Assembly (NCBI GenBank): GCA_003164785.1
Contig: PLUE01000066.1
Span: forward strand, 1-60,110
Length of the DNA stretch: 60,110 nt
Direction: 5' to 3'
DNA from: Gammaproteobacteria bacterium
GTDB taxonomy: Bacteria > Pseudomonadota > Gammaproteobacteria > Steroidobacterales > Steroidobacteraceae
Shown: positions 1 to 9,290 of the stretch, piece by piece
Layout of the letters: each line of letters starts with the position of its first letter
Numbering within the stretch: the first letter of the stretch is position 1
The notes under the pieces: model-generated
What the model saw: the letters and a program-made list of their open reading frames with translations, nothing else
Told to the model about the DNA's origin: nothing
Databases searched by the model: none
Position numbers and translations under genes: made by a program

Positions 1-2
1 TG

Positions 3-1472
3 GCGAGCATGAGTCATGAGATCCGAACGCCGGTGAATGCGATCATCGGCATCGCGGGGCTGCTCACGAAGACCACGCTTACCCCGGAGCAAAGCAAGTA
101 CGTCGATATCTTTGGCCGGGCCGGCGACAACCTGCTGGATCTCATCAACGACATTCTCGATCTCTCCAAGGTCGAAGCCTCGCAGCTCGAGCTGGAGAGG
201 ACCGAGTTCTCGCTAAATGATCTGATTGAGAAGGTGATGGAGATGTTGGCAGTCCGGGCCCATCAAAAAGGTTTGGCCCTGGTGTGCGAAATCCTGCCGA
301 CAGCGCCCACCGACCTGGTCGGCGATCCGACACGTCTGCGGCAGGTGTTGCTTAATTTGCTGGGCAACGCGATCAAGTTCACGGAATCCGGCGAAGTTTC
401 CCTACGAGTCACGCCGGATGCGGACTCCTCCGTTCCGGGCGCATTGCGGTTCACGATCTCGGACACCGGCATCGGCATTTCGGGCGAAAAATTGAGCACC
501 GTGTTCGAGCGATTCACGCAAGCCGACTCTTCCACCACCCGCAGATATGGGGGCTCGGGGCTGGGGCTCACGATTTCGAAGCGCCTGGTGGAGCTGATGG
601 GCGGATGCATCTGGGTCGAAAGCAAGGTCGGTGACGGCAGCGTGTTTTCGTTCACCGTCCCGCTCGAGGTCTCGAGCGGGGTAACGCGGCCGACGGCCGT
701 GCAGGTCGGCACGGGTCCCGAGCTGCCGCTGCCGGCGCTGCATATTCTATTGGTGGAGGACTACCCCGACAACCGCACCATCACGCTGGCCTACCTGCAG
801 GACACGCCGTACCGGGTCGAAATCGCCGAAAACGGGGTCATCGCCTATGAAATGTTCATCGCTGGACACTTTGACCTCGTCCTGATGGACCGGCAAATGC
901 CCGTCATGGATGGCTTGACCGCGACGCGGGCGATTAGAGAGTGGGAGCTGACGAACCAGCGGTCACCCACGCCGATCATCGCGCTGACGGCCGCTGCTTT
1001 AAAAGGGGATCGAGAAAAATGCGTGACGGCGGGGTGCACGGCGTATTTGACGAAACCCATCAAACAACAGGTGCTACTGCAGGCGATCAAGGAACATTCC
1101 ATATACACGAGTGCTTCATCAAAAGAGGAAAGCAATCCGGACGAGACGAGACTCCTCCGTGAATTCGCAGACCGGATACCCGTGTTTCTGCACAGGCGCC
1201 GACAGGATATCGTCGCGATTCTGGACGCCTTGGATCGGAGTGACTTTGAGACCGTCGAGTTTCTGGGGCACGGCATGCGAGGCGCCGGCGGCATGTTTGG
1301 ATTCCAAGCCATCACCGACATCGGCGCCGCCCTTGAGCAGGCGGCCATAAGCATAGACACGGATGCATCGCGCAAGTGGGTGGGTGAATTGTCCAGGTAT
1401 CTGGACCGTGCCGACCTTGTAGCCCACACAGGTGCCGAAATCTCCGAGCGGATCACATCGGGCGAAGTTTAA
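3..1472 (+). CDS. Hybrid sensor histidine kinase, 3' part (HisKA-HATPase-REC-HPt), 5' end outside window
   Basis: This is the C-terminal part of a hybrid histidine kinase. The reading frame is open to the window edge, and the first codons encode A-S-M-S-H-E-I-R-T-P, the phospho-accepting H-box, so the ATG at 9 is internal and the sensor part lies upstream. In order: HisKA; HATPase with N-box NLLGNAIKF, DTGIGI and GSGLGL; a receiver domain with phospho-acceptor Asp in LMDRQMP and the conserved Lys in LTKPI; and a C-terminal HPt domain whose likely phospho-His lies in HGMRGAGG. The protein can therefore run a full His-Asp-His relay. A diguanylate cyclase starts 18 bases downstream on the same strand and may be co-transcribed. 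The input signal cannot be told. Confidence 0.93.
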   Translation, partial: ASMSHEIRTPVNAIIGIAGLLTKTTLTPEQSKYVDIFGRAGDNLLDLINDILDLSKVEASQLELERTEFSLNDLIEKVMEMLAVRAHQKGLALVCEILPTAPTDLVGDPTRLRQVLLNLLGNAIKFTESGEVSLRVTPDADSSVPGALRFTISDTGIGISGEKLSTVFERFTQADSSTTRRYGGSGLGLTISKRLVELMGGCIWVESKVGDGSVFSFTVPLEVSSGVTRPTAVQVGTGPELPLPALHILLVEDYPDNRTITLAYLQDTPYRVEIAENGVIAYEMFIAGHFDLVLMDRQMPVMDGLTATRAIREWELTNQRSPTPIIALTAAALKGDREKCVTAGCTAYLTKPIKQQVLLQAIKEHSIYTSASSKEESNPDETRLLREFADRIPVFLHRRRQDIVAILDALDRSDFETVEFLGHGMRGAGGMFGFQAITDIGAALEQAAISIDTDASRKWVGELSRYLDRADLVAHTGAEISERITSGEV

Positions 1473-1490
1473 CAGGCCTATGGTCAAGGC

Positions 1491-2723
1491 ATGGTAATTG
1501 CGTCCCGACTAAACCTCGCTGATTTTCCGGATTCGCGCTATGCGGCCGAGCTGCAACGAGCCAGCCCGGCCATGCCCTTCGCCCCCCAACTGGAGGCTGA
1601 ATATGTTCGTAGCCACCTGGTATACAGCCAAAAGCTCATCCGCACGGCGTGTGCATTCGCCCTTCTGCTCATGGTCTTGCGCGGGGTGGAGCAGGCCGTA
1701 ACAGTCCCTTGGTACGAGTCTCTCCTTGGTCCGCTCGGGTTGGTCCTGGCGATTTCAGCCGTGCTGACCTGGACCGCCTGGAGTGCGTTTTTCGAGCGAT
1801 TTTATCTACCGTGGGCGCAAATCATCGTGCCGATCAGAAACTCGATCGTGGCGGTTAATATCGCCGAAATTGCAGCGCGCGGCCAGATGGAATTGCTCAT
1901 GATCTTGCCGATCATGTTGATCGGGCCGTTTTTCTTTTTGGGGCTGAAATTCCGTGCGGCGCTGATTTCCGGCGCGCTCACCGTTGCGTCCTATGGCGCC
2001 TCGGCATTTTTCTTCGGGTTGGCACTCCCGGTTTTGCTGCGCTCCTGCACATTCCTGCTCGTTGCCCTCATCGCGTGTGCCATTGCCGCCCGACAAATGG
2101 AAATGTGGTCACGTACCTGCTATCTGAAGAACGGCCTCACGGCAGAACTGGCACAAGTTGATGCGTTGACCGGCGCGAAGAACCGGCGCGTATTTGACGA
2201 ACGTCTCGGCAAGCTCTGGCAGCAAGCCGCTGGGGATCGCCGCACCATTGCGGTCCTCTTGCTCGATGTCGATCATTTCAAAGCGTACAACGACCGCTAC
2301 GGACACCAGGCCGGCGATCGAGCGCTGCGCCGGGTCGCCCAGACAGCACAGGCGTTCATTCGCCGTCCCCTCGACGTTTTCGCACGCTACGGGGGCGAGG
2401 AGTTCGCGGCCATCCTTTACGATGTCAATGAGAGCCAGGCGCAGCATATCGCGGACCAAGTACGCAGCGCCGTGGAGGCGTTGGCCATTGAGCACCTTGG
2501 ATCTGGGACCTCCGCTGCGGTGACGATCAGCGTGGGCGTTGCCGTGATCGAGCCGAGCAGGGAGCGAAATTCACGCGGTGTACTGCAGCTCGCCGATCAA
2601 GCGCTCTACGAGGCCAAGATGAAAGGCCGGAACATCGTCAAGATCATGGATGAAGCCGAGTACAGGTTCCTGGTGACTGGCGCTTTTACGACACGTTCTG
2701 ACGGCCTACGAAAGCGAAGTTAG
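1491..2723 (+). CDS. Membrane-bound diguanylate cyclase (GGDEF)
   Basis: Makes cyclic di-GMP from two GTP. The N-terminal 210 residues are strongly hydrophobic and look like about six membrane segments (for example around residues 55-70, 80-100, 130-155 and 160-200) with no recognisable extracellular sensor. The C-terminal 170 residues are a GGDEF domain with active-site motif GGEEF in RYGGEEFAAI and the Mg-binding region LLLDVDHFKAYND. An inhibitory I-site of the RxxD type (RPLD) lies five residues before GGEEF, so product inhibition is expected. The gene follows a hybrid histidine kinase by 18 bases, and its ATG at 1491 is preceded by only a weak ribosome site, which fits translation from a shared message. 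Confidence 0.92.
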   Translation: MVIASRLNLADFPDSRYAAELQRASPAMPFAPQLEAEYVRSHLVYSQKLIRTACAFALLLMVLRGVEQAVTVPWYESLLGPLGLVLAISAVLTWTAWSAFFERFYLPWAQIIVPIRNSIVAVNIAEIAARGQMELLMILPIMLIGPFFFLGLKFRAALISGALTVASYGASAFFFGLALPVLLRSCTFLLVALIACAIAARQMEMWSRTCYLKNGLTAELAQVDALTGAKNRRVFDERLGKLWQQAAGDRRTIAVLLLDVDHFKAYNDRYGHQAGDRALRRVAQTAQAFIRRPLDVFARYGGEEFAAILYDVNESQAQHIADQVRSAVEALAIEHLGSGTSAAVTISVGVAVIEPSRERNSRGVLQLADQALYEAKMKGRNIVKIMDEAEYRFLVTGAFTTRSDGLRKRS

Positions 2724-2919
2724 TCACTAGCGCCCTACCCTGCCTCCAGCGCGGTCCGCTTCGCATGGGCGGGTACGATGCGCGCGCGCAGACGAGGCGT
2801 CGATTCGTAAATCATTGTTGGCTGCTACGTGCCAACCGGTTGCATAACTGACGTGATAGATTCGGCGATGGTGAGTAGACTTGAATATGTAGAAATACCA
2901 ACTTTTAGAGGACAGCAAT

Positions 2920-3258
2920 ATGCGTAGCAAGCATAAGGCGACTTGCCAATGTGGTTACCTTACAGAGATCACCGTCGGGGGCGACATGTCCACCCAACTA
3001 CAGGACTCTCGGTTCCCCTTTTATTGCAGGCATTGTGGTCTGGTCGAGGTCAATACCGCGCTCACGACGCCGGTGTGCCCGAATTGCGGAACCGCCGACA
3101 TTGCTCAGTACGGCCAGCCACCGGTGTCGGTAGTTCACTCCCATAAATATTCGGCACCACGGGAGTTTTCATTGGCGGCCGACGCCACCGGGAACCTCTG
3201 CCCGCAGTGCAAGGGGATGACTTTGGTTTTTCATCCGCCTTCGGTGCCTGTCGATTAA
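2920..3258 (+). CDS. Small zinc-ribbon protein of unknown function
   Basis: A 112-residue protein with four cysteine pairs: CQCG near residue 9, CRHCG near 36, CPNCG near 53 and CPQCK near 97. The pattern suggests two zinc ribbons. There is no signal peptide or membrane segment, so it is probably cytoplasmic. AGAGGACAG lies just upstream of the ATG at 2920. The 196 bases before it, after the diguanylate cyclase, hold no gene, so it probably has its own promoter. I do not recognise a named family; zinc ribbons of this size are common in nucleic-acid-binding or metal-handling proteins, but nothing here decides between them. Confidence 0.75.
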   Translation: MRSKHKATCQCGYLTEITVGGDMSTQLQDSRFPFYCRHCGLVEVNTALTTPVCPNCGTADIAQYGQPPVSVVHSHKYSAPREFSLAADATGNLCPQCKGMTLVFHPPSVPVD

Positions 3259-3356
3259 TCTGCCGGGGAAGATCACGCTCCGGAGCCGATGTCGTCGAGC
3301 GCGGTTGTCATCGGCGATTAGGACGCGCCGCAATGTCCCATTATATGCCCGGCTCA

Positions 3357-4070
3357 TCACGGCTGCGGTTCCTCGACCTCGGCGGGCGGCGTGGCGGTCG
3401 CCATGAGCCCGGCCAGCGCGAAATTCACCAGATGCTGGGTGAGCTGCGGCCGCGATGCCGGCGTGAGATCCAACTCCGGGATCAAGCGCTGCAATTTGCG
3501 TCGATCCACCAGTAACAGCAGCGCGCAGGGGGCCATGATGCTGACGCAACTGCGGGCCACCTGCGGGTCGTCGGCAGGCTTGCCCGCCAGCGGGCTCACG
3601 ATCGATTTGAGCAGGGCCGCTCTGGCGGCGAGGGCTGCATCGTGGGCCTTGCCGTAGACACGGGACGGGGAGATGAACTCCCGGCCGAACAATTTCCCGG
3701 GCCAGGACTGCGACGCCGGGCTGGTCAGCGTCTGCACGATTAGCCCGAGGAAGGCTTCGAGTTGCTGCCGCGGATCGCTCGCGGATTCCACCGCCCCGAC
3801 CAGCTCGTCGGTGGTGACGAGACGGCGCAGCGCTTCGTTCAACACGGCCCGATACAGCCCCCCCATGCCCCCGAAGTGGTAGACGATAGCCGCGGCGTTG
3901 ACCCTGGCTTTGCGACAGATCGCTTGCCCCTTGACGCCGTCGAATCCCCGGGCGGCGAACATGCGGCCGGCCGTTTCGATCAGCCGTGAGCGGGTCCGTT
4001 GGCTGCGTGCAGCGTCCGGCCGCCGCGCGGCGGGCGGTTTGGCGGCGGGCGCGCCGGTGGGCCGCTTCAA
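3357..4070 (-). CDS. TetR/AcrR-family repressor, CecR (YbiH)-like
   Basis: Probable repressor of the divergent efflux operon. The helix-turn-helix lies in the segment RLIETAGRMFAARGFDGV through AAAIVYHFGGMGGLYRAV, the standard TetR pattern, followed by a C-terminal ligand domain like that of E. coli CecR, which controls ybhGFSR. The gene order here (regulator opposite HlyD, double ATPase and two permeases) matches that system. The start is uncertain. The frame is open up to a TTG at 4163, but that codon sits inside the palindromic operator, so I prefer the TTG at 4070, which gives 237 residues, near the family length. No ATG is available in frame before the HTH. Confidence 0.85.
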   Translation of the reverse strand: MKRPTGAPAAKPPAARRPDAARSQRTRSRLIETAGRMFAARGFDGVKGQAICRKARVNAAAIVYHFGGMGGLYRAVLNEALRRLVTTDELVGAVESASDPRQQLEAFLGLIVQTLTSPASQSWPGKLFGREFISPSRVYGKAHDAALAARAALLKSIVSPLAGKPADDPQVARSCVSIMAPCALLLLVDRRKLQRLIPELDLTPASRPQLTQHLVNFALAGLMATATPPAEVEEPQP

Positions 4071-4138
4071 GGGGACCGCAATCGCCCGGTTAGATTGAGA
4101 TTCAGCATACGCCCCACTTAAGCACCTTCGAACCCCGG

Positions 4139-4170
4139 ATTCAAATTGAAATTCAAATTCCAATTTGAAT
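4139..4170. promoter_or_regulatory. Palindromic operator between TetR regulator and efflux operon
   Basis: ATTCAAATT occurs at 4139-4147 and 4151-4159 and in inverted form (AATTTGAAT) at 4162-4170. The last two make a palindrome with perfect 9-base arms around CC at 4151-4170. It lies between the divergent TetR gene and the hlyD-type gene and immediately before a TTGACT hexamer. It is the obvious candidate binding site for the TetR protein, probably repressing both directions. The AT-rich sequence stands out from its GC-rich surroundings. Confidence 0.75.
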
Positions 4171-4174
4171 TTAC

Positions 4175-4203
4175 TTGACTAAAAGACCCGGCTGCCCTTA
4201 ACT
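4175..4203 (+). promoter_or_regulatory. Possible promoter of the efflux operon
   Basis: TTGACT at 4175-4180 is a good -35 hexamer and directly abuts the operator palindrome. The matching -10 region about 17 bases later (TTAACT, 4198-4203) is weak. Its position 22 bases before the hlyD-type start fits, but the call rests on the -35 alone. Confidence 0.35.
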
Positions 4204-4224
4204 GCCGCGAAAGCAGGGGCCCCG

Positions 4225-5235
4225 ATGTCGAAGTTCATGCGTGCCGCGGTCGTGTTTGTGCTCGTGCTCGTCATCTTGGGCGCGGGAGCGCTGTGGTGGT
4301 GGCTGGGAAGAGCGCGCGGGGGCACGGAACTGCTCCTCTACGGCAACGTCGACCTGCGCCAGGTGGAGCTGCCCTTCAACGGCAGCGAACGCATTGCGCA
4401 GGTGCTGGCGCAGGAAGGCGACCACGTTTCCCGCGGGCAGCTGCTGGCGCAACTCGACACCAGCCGCTTGGAGCCCGAGGTCGCGAAGGCGGAAGCCGAC
4501 GCGGCCGCACAGCAGCAGGTCGTGGCGCGGCTGCATCATGGCAACCGGCCGGAAGAAATCGCGCAGGCGAGAGCGAACGTCGACGCAGCGACCGCGGATG
4601 CGGTCAATGCGCGCGCGCAATATGCGCGGCTGCGCACGCTGACGGACAGCTCGTCCGGCCGTGCGGTGAGCCGCCAGGACCTCGACGCGGCCAAGGCCGC
4701 GCTCGATTCGGCGGAGGCGAAAGTCGCCCTCAACGGCCAAGCGCTGGTGCTGGAGACGATCGGGCCCCGCGTCGAGGATATCGCACAGGCGGAGGCGCAG
4801 TTGCGATCCGACCAGGCGCAGTTCGCCCTGCTGCGCCAGCAGCTCAAGGATGCGGATCTGCTCGCGCCGCTCGATGCCGTGGTGCGCTCGCGCATCGTCG
4901 AGCCCGGCGAAATGGCCTCGCCGCAGAAGTCCGCCTTCACGCTGGCGATCACCGATCCGAAATGGGTGAGGGCCTACGTCGCGGAGACGGACCTGGGCGC
5001 CGTGCACGAAGGCATGCAGGCCGCCGTGACGGTCGACGGCTTTCCCGGGCGAAGCTTTCCCGGATGGATCGGCTTCATCTCCCCCGTCGCGGAATTCACG
5101 CCGAAATCGGTGGAGACCACCGACCTGCGGTCCAGCTTGGTCTATCAGATCCGCGTATTCGTCAAGGATCCGGCCGATGCGCTGCGCCTCGGGATGCCGG
5201 CGACCGTGCATATCCCGCTGCACGGCGGACCGTGA
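4225..5235 (+). CDS. Membrane fusion protein (HlyD/YbhG-like) of ABC efflux pump
   Basis: Periplasmic adaptor linking inner membrane ABC permeases to an outer membrane channel. The 336-residue protein has one N-terminal membrane anchor (about residues 6-27, rich in V, L and W), a lipoyl/barrel-sandwich half near residues 40-80 (NGSERIAQVLAQEGDHVSRG), a long alpha-helical hairpin with heptad-like Ala/Gln/Glu repeats around 80-215, the second lipoyl half (APLDAVVRSRIVEPGEMA) and a beta-barrel domain. It is the first gene of an overlapping five-gene operon. Its stop overlaps the GTG start of the ATPase gene (GTGA). YbhG in E. coli is the nearest named relative. Confidence 0.92.
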   Translation: MSKFMRAAVVFVLVLVILGAGALWWWLGRARGGTELLLYGNVDLRQVELPFNGSERIAQVLAQEGDHVSRGQLLAQLDTSRLEPEVAKAEADAAAQQQVVARLHHGNRPEEIAQARANVDAATADAVNARAQYARLRTLTDSSSGRAVSRQDLDAAKAALDSAEAKVALNGQALVLETIGPRVEDIAQAEAQLRSDQAQFALLRQQLKDADLLAPLDAVVRSRIVEPGEMASPQKSAFTLAITDPKWVRAYVAETDLGAVHEGMQAAVTVDGFPGRSFPGWIGFISPVAEFTPKSVETTDLRSSLVYQIRVFVKDPADALRLGMPATVHIPLHGGP

Positions 5236-6998
5236 GCGGCGCCGCGCCCGCACCCGCCTTGATCGCGCGGGATCTGCGCAAACTCTTCGCACGTCCGAAC
5301 GAGCCTGCGGTCCGCGCGCTCGACGGCGTCGCGCTCGAGGCACACCATGGCGAACTCACGGCGCTGGTCGGTCCCGACGGCGCGGGCAAAACGACGTTGC
5401 TGCGCTTGGCGGCAGGCCTGATGCGGGCCGACGGCGGCGTGCTCACGGTGCTCGGCGTCGACGTGGCGGCCGATCCCCAGCAGGTGCAGGATCGCATCAG
5501 CTACATGCCGCAGCGCTTCGGCCTGTACGAAGATCTGAGCGTCGCGGAGAACCTCGATCTGTACGCGGATCTGCACGGCGTGAGCGCCGCCGAGCGCGCG
5601 CAGCGCTACCCCGGACTGATGGAGATGACGGCGCTCGCGCCGTTCCGGTCGCGGCTGGCGGGCCAGTTGTCCGGCGGCATGAAGCAGAAGCTCGGCCTGG
5701 CCTGCACGCTGGTGCGTTCGCCGGAGCTGTTGCTGCTCGATGAGCCCACGGTCGGCGTCGATCCCCTGTCGCGCCGCGAGCTGTGGGACATCGTGCGCCG
5801 GCTGGTCGCCGAACAGGGCCTGACGGTGTTGCTCAGCACCGCTTATCTGGATGAAGCGGAGCGCTGCAGCCGGGCCATCGTTCTGCATCAGGGGAAGGTT
5901 CTGTCGCAGGGGCCGCCGGCCGAACTCGCGGCGCGCGCCGCCGGACGCAGCTTCGTGGCGACGCCCGCGGCGAACCAGTCGGCTCGCGCGCTGCAAGCCC
6001 GGCTGCTCGATCGCAGCGACATCATCGATGCGGTACCGGACGGCGGGCGGGTGCGCTTCGTCCGCGATGCCCCCCAAGCCCCGGGCGGCCCGTCGGGGCC
6101 CGATGTGCTGCAGGGCCTGACCGTCCAGCCGGTACCGCCGCGCTACGAGGACGGATTCATGCTGTTGCTGCACGACAACGCCGACCGCGAACCGCCTAAG
6201 AGCATCGTGGTCGCGCGTCCGGTCGGCGGCATGACCGACGCCGCAGCCGTGCAGGTGCGGCAGTTGACCAAGACCTTCGGACGCTTCACCGCGGTCGATC
6301 GCGTCAGCTTCGAGGTCCGCCGCGGCGAGATCTTCGGGCTGCTCGGGCCCAATGGGGCCGGCAAGACCACCACGTTCCGCATGCTGTGCGGCCTGCTCGC
6401 ACCCAGCGCGGGCGAGCTCAAGGTGGCGGGCGTCGACGTGCGCCATGCGCCGGCCGCGGCGCGCGAGCGATTCGGCTACGTGGCGCAGAAGTTCTCGCTC
6501 TACGGGCCCTTGAGCGTGATGGAGAATCTCGAGTTCTTCGCGAGCGCCTACGGGCTGCGCCGGGAGCGCAAGCGGACCCGCATCGCCTGGGCCATGGAGC
6601 AGTTCGAACTCGGCGCGCACGCCGATGCGACGAGTTCCCAGCTGCCGGGCGGCTACAAACAGCGCCTCGCCATGGCTGCCGCGCTGCTGCACGAACCGGA
6701 GATTCTGTTCCTCGACGAGCCGACCAGCGGTGCCGACCCGCTGGCGCGCCGCGCCTTCTGGCGGCGCATCACCACGCTGGCGGAACAAGGGGTGACCGTC
6801 ATCGTCACCACCCATTTCATGCAGGAGGCGGAGTACTGCGACCGGATCGCCATCATGGACGCCGGCCAGGTGCTGGCGCAGGGCTCGCCGGCGGCCGTGC
6901 GCGAGTCCGCCCGGTCGACGGCCGCGCCGGAGCCCGACATGGAAGAGGCCTTCATCGCAATCGTCGAACGGGCGCGTCGCCAACAGGTCGCGGTATGA
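5232..6998 (+). CDS. ABC transporter, tandem ATP-binding protein (YbhF-like)
   Basis: Energises the efflux pump. Two complete nucleotide-binding domains lie in one 588-residue chain. The first has Walker A GPDGAGKTT, signature LSGGMKQK and Walker B LLLLDEPT. The second has Walker A GPNGAGKTT, a variant signature LPGGYKQR and Walker B ILFLDEPTSG. The frame is open far upstream inside the hlyD-type gene, but homology begins at the GTG at 5232, which overlaps the preceding stop, so I use that start. Ser to Pro in the second signature (LPGGY) is a small deviation that I also associate with YbhF-type proteins. Confidence 0.93.
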   Translation: MSGAAPAPALIARDLRKLFARPNEPAVRALDGVALEAHHGELTALVGPDGAGKTTLLRLAAGLMRADGGVLTVLGVDVAADPQQVQDRISYMPQRFGLYEDLSVAENLDLYADLHGVSAAERAQRYPGLMEMTALAPFRSRLAGQLSGGMKQKLGLACTLVRSPELLLLDEPTVGVDPLSRRELWDIVRRLVAEQGLTVLLSTAYLDEAERCSRAIVLHQGKVLSQGPPAELAARAAGRSFVATPAANQSARALQARLLDRSDIIDAVPDGGRVRFVRDAPQAPGGPSGPDVLQGLTVQPVPPRYEDGFMLLLHDNADREPPKSIVVARPVGGMTDAAAVQVRQLTKTFGRFTAVDRVSFEVRRGEIFGLLGPNGAGKTTTFRMLCGLLAPSAGELKVAGVDVRHAPAAARERFGYVAQKFSLYGPLSVMENLEFFASAYGLRRERKRTRIAWAMEQFELGAHADATSSQLPGGYKQRLAMAAALLHEPEILFLDEPTSGADPLARRAFWRRITTLAEQGVTVIVTTHFMQEAEYCDRIAIMDAGQVLAQGSPAAVRESARSTAAPEPDMEEAFIAIVERARRQQVAV

Positions 6999-7011
6999 TC
7001 GAGTGCGCGCC

Positions 7012-8166
7012 ATGACGCCGCGTCCCCCGCCGTCCGCCTCCGATGCCTGGCGCTCGAAGGTGCGCCGGGTACGGGCGCTGGTGCGCAAGGAGGCCCATCA
7101 AGTGGCGCGCGACCCCTCGAGCATCGCGATCGGCGTGGTGCTGCCGCTGATCCTCATCCTCCTCTTCGGCTACGGGTTGTCGCTCGACGTCAAGAACGTG
7201 CCGGTTGCACTGGTGATCGAGGAACCGACGCCCGAGGCGATGGAACTGGTCGCTGGATTCCAGCTCTCGTCGTATTTTCATCCACGCATCACCCGCTCGA
7301 TGCCGCCCGCGCAGCAGCTGCTGCTCGAGCACCGCGTCGACGGCATCGTGCGCATCCCGGCCGACTTCAGCCGGCACGTGGCGGCCGGCGATGCGCAGCT
7401 GCAGCTCATCGTGCACGGCGGAGACGCCAACCGGGCGCGGATCATCGAAGGCTACGTGCAGGGCGTCGTCGGCGTCTGGGCCGCGCGGCAGGCGGCGGAC
7501 GGACGTGCCGGGGCCGCGGCACCGGTGAATGTGGTGGAACGGCTGTGGTTCAACGAGGCGAACGACAGCAGCTATTTCCTCGTGCCGGGCCTGGTTGTGC
7601 TGGTCATGACCTTGATCGGCGCGCTGCTCACCACCATGGTCATGGCGCGCGAATGGGAGCGGGGAACCCTCGAGGCGCTGCTGGTGACGCCGGTGCGCAG
7701 CGAGGAGATTCTGCTCGGCAAGACCTTGCCCTACTTCGTGCTCGGTCTGATCGGCTTCGTGCTGTGCGTGCTGTCGGCCAAGTTCCTGTTTCACGTGCCG
7801 CTGCGCGGCTCTTTATGGGTGCTGCTGACCGCCTCCACCCTGTATTTGTTCGTGGCGCTCGGCATCGGGCTGCTGATCTCCTCGTGGGTGAAGAATCAGC
7901 TGGTGGCGAGCCAGCTGACCATGCTGGTCACCTTCATGCCGGCGTTCATGCTGTCCGGATTCCTGTTCGATCTGCGCAGCATGCCGACGGTGGTCCGCCT
8001 CATCACCTATGTGCTGCCGGCCCGCTACTACGTGGCGCTCCTGCAAAGCGTGTTCCTCGCCGGCGACGTATGGTCGGTGATCGTGCCGAATTCCCTGGTG
8101 CTCGCGGGGATGGGCGCCGCGCTGGCGCTGGCCAGCCGCGCCGCCATGCGCAAGAGCCTGGATTGA
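7012..8166 (+). CDS. ABC-2 type permease 1 of efflux pump (YbhS-like)
   Basis: Inner membrane subunit of the exporter, 384 residues. There is one N-terminal membrane helix (about IAIGVVLPLILILLFGYGLS), a roughly 150-residue periplasmic domain and five or six C-terminal membrane segments from about residue 185, the ABC2_membrane_3 layout. The conserved segment EWERGTLEALLVTPVRSEEI follows the second membrane helix. Start choice: GTG at 7003 and ATG at 7012 are in frame; I use the ATG. The next gene follows after 5 bases and codes for a paralogous permease, so the pump probably uses a heterodimer. Confidence 0.9.
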   Translation: MTPRPPPSASDAWRSKVRRVRALVRKEAHQVARDPSSIAIGVVLPLILILLFGYGLSLDVKNVPVALVIEEPTPEAMELVAGFQLSSYFHPRITRSMPPAQQLLLEHRVDGIVRIPADFSRHVAAGDAQLQLIVHGGDANRARIIEGYVQGVVGVWAARQAADGRAGAAAPVNVVERLWFNEANDSSYFLVPGLVVLVMTLIGALLTTMVMAREWERGTLEALLVTPVRSEEILLGKTLPYFVLGLIGFVLCVLSAKFLFHVPLRGSLWVLLTASTLYLFVALGIGLLISSWVKNQLVASQLTMLVTFMPAFMLSGFLFDLRSMPTVVRLITYVLPARYYVALLQSVFLAGDVWSVIVPNSLVLAGMGAALALASRAAMRKSLD

Positions 8167-8171
8167 AGGTC

Positions 8172-9290
8172 ATGCTCGACTCCATCCTGCGTATCCTGGC
8201 TCTGACGCGCAAGGAATTGCTGGCGGTGCTCAAGGACCCGCGCAGCCGCATGAGTCTGCTGATCCCGCCGCTGGTGCAGGCGCTGATCTTCGGGTACGCC
8301 GCGACCTACGATCTGAATCACGTCACCTACGCCGCCTTGGATCAGGATCACACGGCGACCTCGCGGCAATTGCTGGCGGGACTCGACGGGTCCGGCGTCT
8401 TCGAGCGCGTCGGAGATCTGCAGCATGCGAGCGACGTGGCCTCCTTCATCGACGCGCGGCGGGCGCTGCTGGTGGTGCAGATCGATCCGGACTTCGAGCG
8501 GCGGCTGCTCGCCGGCGGCAGCGCCGATGTGCAGGTCATCGCCGACGGGCGCAATTCCAACACCGCCGGCACCGCCATGGGCTACATCACCGGCATCGTG
8601 GATCAGTTCAACGCGGACTGGGGCGGCGTGCACAGCGTCGCGCCGGCAGCGGTGCAGATCGTCACGCGCGCCTGGTACAACCCCAACCTGGAAACGCGAT
8701 GGTTCATGATTCCCGGCATGATCGGCACGCTGACCTTGATCCAGACGATGATGCTCACCGCGATGTCGGTGGCGCGCGAGCGGGAACAGGGGACGTTCGA
8801 TCAATTGCTGGTGACTCCCTTCCGGCCCTACGAGATCATGGCCGGCAAGGCGCTGCCGTCCATGCTGATCGGCGTGGTGCAGGCCACGGGCGTGCTGCTG
8901 GTCGCCCAACTCTGGTTTCGGATTCCGTTCGCGGGCTCGTATATGACGCTGTATGTCGGTTTGCTGCTGTTCTTGCTGGCCGCCGTGGGCATCGGCCTGC
9001 TGCTCTCGGCGGTGGCGGCGACCATGCAGCAGGCGATGCTGTACTCCATGCTGCTCATCATGCCGTTTTCGCTGCTCTCCGGACTCACGACGCCGATCAG
9101 CAGCATGCCGAGCGCCGTGCAGTACCTGACCGCCATCAATCCGCTGCGCTACGCCATCGACATCGCCCGCCGCGTGTACCTGGAAGGCGCCGGCATCGGC
9201 CTGCTGGAGGCCGATCTGTGGCCGCTCGGAGTGATCGCGCTGCTCACGTTGTCCGCCGCTTCCTGGCTGTTCAGCCACCGCATGCAATGA
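8172..9290 (+). CDS. ABC-2 type permease 2 of efflux pump (YbhR-like)
   Basis: Second permease half, 372 residues, with the same plan as its upstream paralogue: a membrane helix near residues 25-45, a periplasmic domain, then five to six helices. The family segment EREQGTFDQLLVTPFRPYEI is present. The ATG at 8172 is preceded by GAAGGT. Longer reading in this frame upstream is only an overlap with the previous permease and shows no homology. The gene's stop overlaps the start of the outer membrane channel gene (ATGA). Confidence 0.9.
   Translation: MLDSILRILALTRKELLAVLKDPRSRMSLLIPPLVQALIFGYAATYDLNHVTYAALDQDHTATSRQLLAGLDGSGVFERVGDLQHASDVASFIDARRALLVVQIDPDFERRLLAGGSADVQVIADGRNSNTAGTAMGYITGIVDQFNADWGGVHSVAPAAVQIVTRAWYNPNLETRWFMIPGMIGTLTLIQTMMLTAMSVAREREQGTFDQLLVTPFRPYEIMAGKALPSMLIGVVQATGVLLVAQLWFRIPFAGSYMTLYVGLLLFLLAAVGIGLLLSAVAATMQQAMLYSMLLIMPFSLLSGLTTPISSMPSAVQYLTAINPLRYAIDIARRVYLEGAGIGLLEADLWPLGVIALLTLSAASWLFSHRMQ

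Noticed and set aside
4293..5231. Extended N-terminus for the double ATPase gene
   Set aside because: The extension overlaps the hlyD-type gene in another frame. Homology starts at GTG 5232, which overlaps the preceding stop as expected in this operon.
5145..7088. 647-codon minus-strand frame opposite the double ATPase gene
   Set aside because: It mirrors a clear ABC ATPase gene with all motifs on the plus strand. The product is His/Arg/Ala-rich low-complexity sequence typical of antisense frames in GC-rich DNA.
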